NCBI GenBank assembly: GCA_019914945.1
Contig: CM034100.1
Coordinates: forward strand, 9,001,096-9,065,095
Length of the DNA stretch: 64,000 bases
DNA from: Typha latifolia
Lineage: Eukaryota > Streptophyta > Magnoliopsida > Poales > Typhaceae
Direction of reading: 5' to 3'
In this document: in pieces, positions 58,323-64,000 of the stretch
Numbering within the stretch: the stretch's first letter is position 1
Layout of the letters: each line of letters opens with the position of its first letter
Program-made: the position numbers and the translations under genes
The notes under the pieces: model-generated
Seen by the model: only the letters and a program-made list of their open reading frames with translations
Database searches by the model: none
Told to the model about the DNA's origin: nothing

Positions 58323-59540
58323 CAAAGAGGTGCTCGCTATCTAGAATGTTTAGTAGCAATCTTCGATCAAGCTGAAAAACTTTTCATTGTTGGGTTCGAT
58401 TGAACTAGGTACCTCATATCTCAGCTAGGTCTAGTAGTTTTCATCTGATTTTAGAGTGCTCTAGCTTCTTTTCCACGAGTATAGCACCGTCATAGGTGGA
58501 GAGCAATGAGCAGTAATTCTATCAAACTCCTCTTAATATGCAAGCATGGTGGTTCACTGAACCTTCTTAGCGAGAAGAGCATAGAAATCTTCATAGCCAA
58601 CTGCCACAAACCAGTTAGTGAGGCGAAACTAAAGGTTTCCCACCAATCTAAGTTTTGGTGCGCGACCCCTCAATATCATCCTATGGTTGCTAGACTGAAC
58701 CCAAGAGAAAGAAGGCTCAACTGACATGAAGAAGAAGGAGGTGTCCGTGTAGGGACCGTTTGTCTTAACTTTTTGCCATTCAACTGAGGTGATCCGCTCG
58801 ATTGTTCTTCGAGTATCAAAGAACACCTAATGCACAAAAGGTGTTGTTAGCTTAGCCCTATTGGTCGTAGGAGTTTACCAAAGCTATTTGCGTTCAGTTT
58901 AGGCCCTCCGATTATGAAGATTTCTAAGCTGCCCTCACCAAGCTGACCCAAAGGACTACTATGAGGACGTATGAAGAGGAATTCAAATGTCTGAACAATC
59001 GAGTTCATTGCTGAACAGATTTCTAAGTCAAAAGCATGTTCGTTAGTGGCCTTCGGCAGGACATACAAGGAAAAGTAATAGCCGCTTAGCCAACCACCTT
59101 GCTTGAGGCTTTTGCCACAGCTCAAGTGATGGAAGAGAAGCTTAGAGAGCTTTGGATGGTAGAAAAAGGTGGCTGGAGCACCACAGAGGCCAGAGGACTA
59201 CCTCGACAAATCACAACCACACATCATGTGTCGGTGGGTCTGCCAAAGACAATGGGTGCAAGGCCATTTCCACGGCCACAATCGAAGGTGATGAGACCTC
59301 CTCGAGCCCCCATGAGAAGACTAACACAAGCCCAGGTTGAAGAAAGAAGAGCTAAAGGGTTGTACCTTTATTGTGATGATAAATTCAACCCCGAGCACAA
59401 GTGTGCTCGACCGGCGGCCATGGTGATGGTGTTGGACGAAATTGAAGACATGGAAGAAGGTGAACCACGGGACCTTATTGAAGACCAAGAGCCTCTAGGG
59501 AATAGCAAGGAGATCCATGCTGAGATCTCCATGCATGTCT
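58323..59540 (+). pseudogene. Gypsy U gag and knuckle region
   Basis: Broken frames give gag pieces from about 58500. The open frame from 59099 shows FATAQVMEEKLRELWMV, a basic linker, then EERRAKGLYLYCDDKFNPEH with a partial knuckle, and an acidic linker (EIEDMEEGEPRDLIED). The left flank abuts the Fam1 terminus, and no 5' LTR is present. Confidence 0.8.
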
Positions 59541-59920
59541 ACACCAACGCTAATGTGCCAAGGATGCTTATGGCCGATAATATCATGAAGAACAAAATTG
59601 TGGCGATCCTTATCGACACCAAGAGCACCCACAATTTCATAGACGAGCATTTGGTGAAGAGGATAGGCATGGCTATAGAGGCTACCTTTGGGATTGATGT
59701 AGCACTTGGAGACGACACAATGCTCCAAGCGGATGGCGTATGTTGAGGGGTTCTTTTGAAGATTTAAGTCAATTCCTTTACTTTGGATCTTCACTTCATT
59801 GGCCTTACGAAAGGCTGACATTGTGCTGGGGACCCAATGGTTGCAAAGTCTTGGTCGACAACCTTTGGCTTTTAGAGATATGGATGGATTTCATGCAAAG
59901 TGGCAAATGAGTGCGGTTAA
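59541..59920 (+). pseudogene. Gypsy U aspartic protease
   Basis: It shows AILIDTKSTHNFIDEHLVKR, where the active site DSGST reads DTKST, and GIDVALGDDTMLQADGVC before a stop at 59744. The next frame holds the ADIVLGTQWLQSLG-like segment. Confidence 0.85.
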
Positions 59921-60099
59921 TACAACCAGTCCAGAGCCAAGTGGACCACAAAATGGAGGAAGGAGTGTCTACTGACCTAGCTAACTTGTTGAAGGAGTTT
60001 AGCGAGGTGATTGAAGAACCACGCGGCATGCCCGCTAACTTGACCTCAGGACCATCGCAATAAGATCACTTTCGGAGCTTAGTTAGCTACTGTATGATC

Positions 60100-60570
60100 C
60101 TATTGATACCTATTTGTTAAAAAGGAGAAGATCTCAAGACTTATCAAAGAGGTGTATGGAATCATCCAATTGAGCCAAAGCTCATATTCATTGCTAGTGC
60201 TCCTAGTGCGGAAGAAGGACAACACATGGAAATTTTGCATCTACTACTGTGCACTCAATGCCATCATGGTGACAGATAGGTATTCTATTCTTGTCATTGA
60301 AGAAGTCTTTGATGAGAATTCGGGGGCCTTTTACTTCAGCAACTTAGATTTGTGTACCGACTACCACCAAATTTGAGTGATGCTCGAGGATGAGCAAAGG
60401 ACCACATTCTGCACACATGACGAGCATTATGAGTTCAAGGTCATGCATTTTGGACTTACTAATTCCCCCTCCACCTTCCAAGGGTTGATGAACAACGTCT
60501 TTAGGATGTTATTGAGGTGGTATGTACTTGTCTTCTTCGACGACATCTTTGTGTACAGCTGAATCATGGA
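60100..60570 (+). pseudogene. Gypsy U RT
   Basis: The frame 60152-60376 shows LLVLLVRKKDNTWKFCIYY and LNAIMVTDRYSILVIEE. After a stop, 60377-60562 shows [20 protein letters not shown] and [11 protein letters not shown], with the catalytic DD intact. A stop follows at 60560. Confidence 0.9.
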
Positions 60571-61300
60571 AGGATCATCTCATCCACCTCCACAATGAGT
60601 TGTAGATTTTAAAAGACAATGGGCTGAAGGTGAAGGAGTCCAAGTGTCTCTAGGCATGCCAAGAGTGGAGTATCTAAGCCACATCATATCGGTGGTGGGA
60701 GTGGAAGCCGATCCCTCGAAGGTGCGAAACATTGTGCAATGATAGATTCCAAAGACACCAAAGGAATTGTGGGGCTTCATAGGATTGATGGTTTATTATC
60801 ATCGTTTTGTTGCCAACTATGGCAAGATCGTGATCCCCTTGATATCACTACTAAAGAAGGGGGAGTTCCAGTAGACCAAGACAATAACAAGGGAATTTAA
60901 AGAATTGAAGACGACAATGATAACAACACTGGTCTTAACGCTACCCGATTTTAGCAAGCCTTTTTTGGTGAAATGCAATGCATTTGAGACTAGAATTAGG
61001 ACTATCCTCATGCAAGAAGGGAGGTTCGTAGCATACATGAGCAAGTCATTGTCCATAAAGAACTAGATGATATCTGCCTACGAGTAAGAGATGCTTGCCA
61101 TTATCCATGCCGTCACCAAATGGAGGTCATATCTTATCGAACGGCGATTCCTAGTGCATACTGACCAACAAAGTCTTCCGTATTTCCTTGGGCAACAGAT
61201 TCACACTTACAGCAGCATTGAGTTATAAAGTTGCTTATTTCCTTATTCATGAAGTGGCTTGGTGACTTTCCATTCTACAACTTTGATATTCAAACCCTCA
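60571..61300 (+). pseudogene. Gypsy U RNase H
   Basis: Frames show a GFIGLMVYYHRFVANYGK segment, LVLTLPDFSKPFLVKCNA and FVAYMSKSLSIKN. They also show EMLAIIHAVTKWRSYLIER with one stop inside, and a VHTDQQSLPYFLGQ-like end near 61200. The integrase is absent: the element is cut before it. Confidence 0.85.
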
Positions 61301-62075
61301 TTGGATTTTGAAATGATTTGGGCTGGGCCGAGCCATCTCGTGATTCAATTTCATATTTTTCTTGATAAATAAAGATCTCTCGCTAGGGCGTTCAAACGCT
61401 TGTGTTGCATTCACACATACAAAGACACTAATTTGGGTGTTCGAACGCTAGGAAGGGCCATTTGAATGCGGCGTTCACCTGCATTGCGTTCCCACATACA
61501 GAGACACTGATTTGGTCATTCGAACATGTCGCGAGGTTGTTCGAACATCTCAATAAGAATGATCATATTAGGGTTATTTTTCATAGTTGTTTGGTTGATC
61601 CGCCTCTAAATATATGGAAGGCAGCCTTATTATGATTTTATCAAAGGAATTATCATTTTGAATCTTTCTCCCCTCTAATCTGAAGCTTCTCCCTCCTTGC
61701 TCTACCCCTAGTGACTCGTCGTCTTGTCATTGATTGCCTCTTGCTTCTTTCGTCTATCGAAACCCTCCTCCTTAAGACACCGACACCTTCTCCCATCTAT
61801 TCCTTCAGTCTACAGCACCTCATGCAAACCCTACCTATAATCCATGTTCACTTAATCTCACCTTCACCACCACCACCCGTCATTGAAACATCTGCCAAAT
61901 CTTTGCCAAATTTTGCCTAAATATTAAAATTGTAGATCAGGAAGTTACAGAGCAAACCCAACTAGTTTCATAATTTTTTGACTACGTGACAATATCTAGT
62001 GAATATTCTCCTCTGATTGCGTGGACTGCATTCCTACACCCGAGCGTGAACCAGTAGTTGAGCTCAGGTCATAAC
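61301..62075 (+). repeat. Gypsy U-associated LTR, 5'-truncated
   Basis: It is plus-oriented. A TTCGAACGC block (61390-61560) is followed by TAGGGTTATTTTTCATAG, a TATA-like CTCTAAATATATGG near 61604, the GGAAGGCAGCC segment and a pyrimidine-rich leader. It ends GGTCATAACA at 62075, like the inner end of the gypsy W LTR. Confidence 0.7.
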
Positions 62076-62960
62076 AGATTCAGTCTATGTGGATCAAAAT
62101 ACCTCAAACCTTTCAATAATGGTCTCTAGATAAATTCTAGGGTAGATCTTGCGAGAGCAATTCTAGGCGATCTAACTATTGGAACGACCTCAACTTTGGA
62201 TATGTTATGGCCCTAGAAGAGAGATTGCCAATGAATTAAAGATCGTGAGAATCAACTAGTTGGATCATAAGATATTGATCAATCATCGACCATGGGTCGA
62301 AGGCAACAGACTAGCGCAAGGGTGATCTTGAGATGCCTTGTGGGGATTTCGTGGATGAAAGCATGAACTCCTATGTATGGAATAGAGATAGTAGGTCAAC
62401 AATGATGAGGTGGCGATAGAAAGGATGGTGGTGGTGGCTTGTGGACCTGATAAATATTTAAAGGCTATGATTGGCCTATAATTGTGGTAACAAGCAAAAG
62501 ATAAAAACATTACGGGAGGTAGAGACGGTTAAGGCAAAGAGAGATAAAGGGGGAGAAGTCAGAGACATAAGGTTTATGTATATGGCGAGAAAGAATATCG
62601 TCGCGGTGAAGATGAAATTCGCTAAGAGGAGAGGGAGGCAAAGGAGAAAAGATAACTTTATTTTATTCCAAAGCATGCCTAAGATATAAGTAATTAGGCC
62701 CTATTTATAAAGAATAAAACAATTGAGACAGATGCTCTGCCATTGGCCAAGGTGTTCAGAGGAGAATATACCTTGGCAGTTATGCCAGTTGCTAGCTGTT
62801 GTGCAATGCTGGCTGATTTCTCGGGTGTGAAAATTATCCACATATAGGGAGGGCAACTAGGCTACAAATTGGATAGCCCGAGTAGGTAGGAAAACCTTAA
62901 GGGAGGTTAGATGGAGTGGAGAAACTTCTCTGCCTCATGAGCTGAGTTGTCACCCCACTT
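62076..62960 (-). repeat. Probable old gypsy LTR, diverged
   Basis: The order of segments, including a TTTCGTGGATGAAAGCATGA stretch near 62348 and a minus-strand TTTATAAATAGGG TATA-like site near 62700, parallels the solo LTR at 33082-33795. Ends and TSD cannot be placed. The short open frame 62471-62689 is not supported as a gene. Confidence 0.4.
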
Positions 62961-64000
62961 GCAATAAAAAAATAACTATTTGAGTTTCAACCGTACATAC
63001 TTATTCACTCCATACAACCTATTTAGTGCAAACTTCTAAAATAAGTGTTATCATGTCATCTCTTACAACTCCTTTCCACATAAGAATTTTATCTTCTCTT
63101 TTTAAGAATATTTAAAACACTCACATAAAAAATCACGTGTCTTTCACGTGAAAATATCCAATAGACCTGTCAAGACAATATTCTCACAAAGTATCTGAGA
63201 GGTCTCAAAATACCATAACAATCCAAGCAAAATAAATTTGCTACTCCTCGATACATGTAAAATCTAAAAATATAAATATCATAAGCCTCAACAATCAGGG
63301 GGTAATATCTAAAAATATTAATTTTTTTAAACTCTTTCATTACCCTCTCCCTCTGCCTTAATCCCCTTTCTAAATATTTTAATTTTTTTAATTCCTTCAT
63401 TACCCTCTCCCTCTGCCTTAATCTCGATCCTAATCCCTCCCTCCTCCCCAACGACTCTTGCGACCTCTTCGGTGACGCTGGACTCGGAGAAGAGGGCAAC
63501 GGTGACGCTAGTCTCCATCCTCCCCAACAGCTCTTGTGACCTCTCTGGCAATGCCGGGCTCAGAGAAGAGGGCAACGACGAAGCCGAACTTGGGAAGAGG
63601 GACACTAGGCTTGGAGATGAGGGCGTAAGGCATTTGGAGAGAGAGAGCTCTAAGAAGAGGGCGACGACGATGGGGAGGAATTTAGAGAGAGAGAAAGTGC
63701 TCGGAGAAGATGGCAACGACGACGCCGAGGCTAGGCGAGGCTCGGAGAAAGGGCTCAGAGAAGAGGGCGGATTTGTCTCGCCTTAATCGGCTGCAGTCGC
63801 TGGAGGTGGCAGCGTCGATCTAAGATCCAGGGGGGTGAGATATTTGTCTCGTTAATTATCTAAAAATATAAATATCATAAGTGGAGAGGTAATTTGGTCT
63901 CGTTATTATAATTTAAATATCATAAGCCTCAACAAGCCTCCAGCAGTACATGTTTACATACAAGCTTAAAACATAAAAAAAGAAACCTTGTAAGGGCTAA
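62961..64000. other. Unclassified stretch with direct repeats
   Basis: No gene is supported. A GC-rich part (63430-63800) contains a degenerate GAGAAGAGGGCAACGACG repeat four to five times. It is bordered by direct repeats of CTAAAAATATAAATATCAT (63264-63282 and 63860-63878) and AAATATCATAAGCCTCAAC (63272-63290 and 63915-63933). It may be an unclassified transposon or a segmental duplication. Confidence 0.45.
63310..63424. repeat. 60-bp tandem duplication
   Basis: The segment containing CATTACCCTCTCCCTCTGCC repeats after exactly 60 bases with a few substitutions. Confidence 0.9.

Noticed and set aside
62471..62689. 72-residue lysine/arginine-rich frame as a small gene
   Set aside because: Both strands are open here, composition is purine-biased, and the position fits a diverged LTR leader.

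Overview
The window is plant nuclear DNA made almost entirely of nested LTR retrotransposons. The evidence is Ty1/copia and Ty3/gypsy coding remnants with plant-type gag, protease, reverse transcriptase (RT), RNase H and integrase (IN) motifs, initiator-Met-tRNA primer sites (TGGTATCAGAG), TG...CA ends with 5-bp target duplications (TSDs), and abundant GA/CT and AT microsatellites. I see no convincing host gene, tRNA, rRNA or CRISPR array. The species cannot be named from the sequence; an angiosperm heterochromatic region fits best.

Three element groups explain most of the DNA. (1) Fam1: a unit of about 2.9-3.8 kb, TGTAACAACC...GGGGCGTTACA, present nine times in both orientations, never with an internal coding region. 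One copy has a perfect 5-bp TSD (CTATA) and two more have 4-of-5 TSDs, so these look like solo LTRs of a large-LTR element. Strand '+' for Fam1 here means it reads TGTAACAACC to GTTACA; the true transcriptional sense is not known. (2) A Ty1/copia element of SIRE-like layout (8253-17879, minus strand) with both LTRs, TSD ATAAT, PBS, PPT, degenerate gag-pol and an extra ORF between pol and the 3' LTR; a solo LTR of the same family lies at 6235-7279 (TSD GATGG). (3) At least six degenerate Ty3/gypsy elements, named here V, W, X, Y, Z and U.

Layout: 1-401 Fam1 end; 402-3044 non-coding; 3045-5835 Fam1; 5836-6234 unexplained; 6235-7279 copia solo LTR; 7363-18608 Fam1 split by the full copia element; 18609-31155 gypsy V (+) split by gypsy W (-) and by a Fam1 copy that itself holds another Fam1; 31156-55120 gypsy Z (-) holding gypsy Y (-, 31572-54025), which in turn holds two solo gypsy LTRs, a Fam1 copy and gypsy X (+, 34115-46162), itself holding two Fam1 copies and a collapsed gypsy; 55121-56739 AT-rich; 56740-58322 diverged Fam1; 58323-62075 gypsy U (+); 62076-62960 probable old LTR; 62961-64000 unclassified.

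The most unusual signal is a CpG-rich palindromic block (GCGTTCGAACGC and CGCGTT repeats) found upstream of TATA boxes in the LTRs of both the copia family and several gypsy elements, and again inside the copia element in front of its extra ORF. There it is followed by a TATA box, a telo-box-like motif, a pyrimidine-rich leader and a possible 265-bp leader intron. This suggests a shared regulatory module that has moved between unrelated retrotransposon families and may drive an internal promoter. All elements carry stops, frameshifts or deletions and look non-autonomous today.
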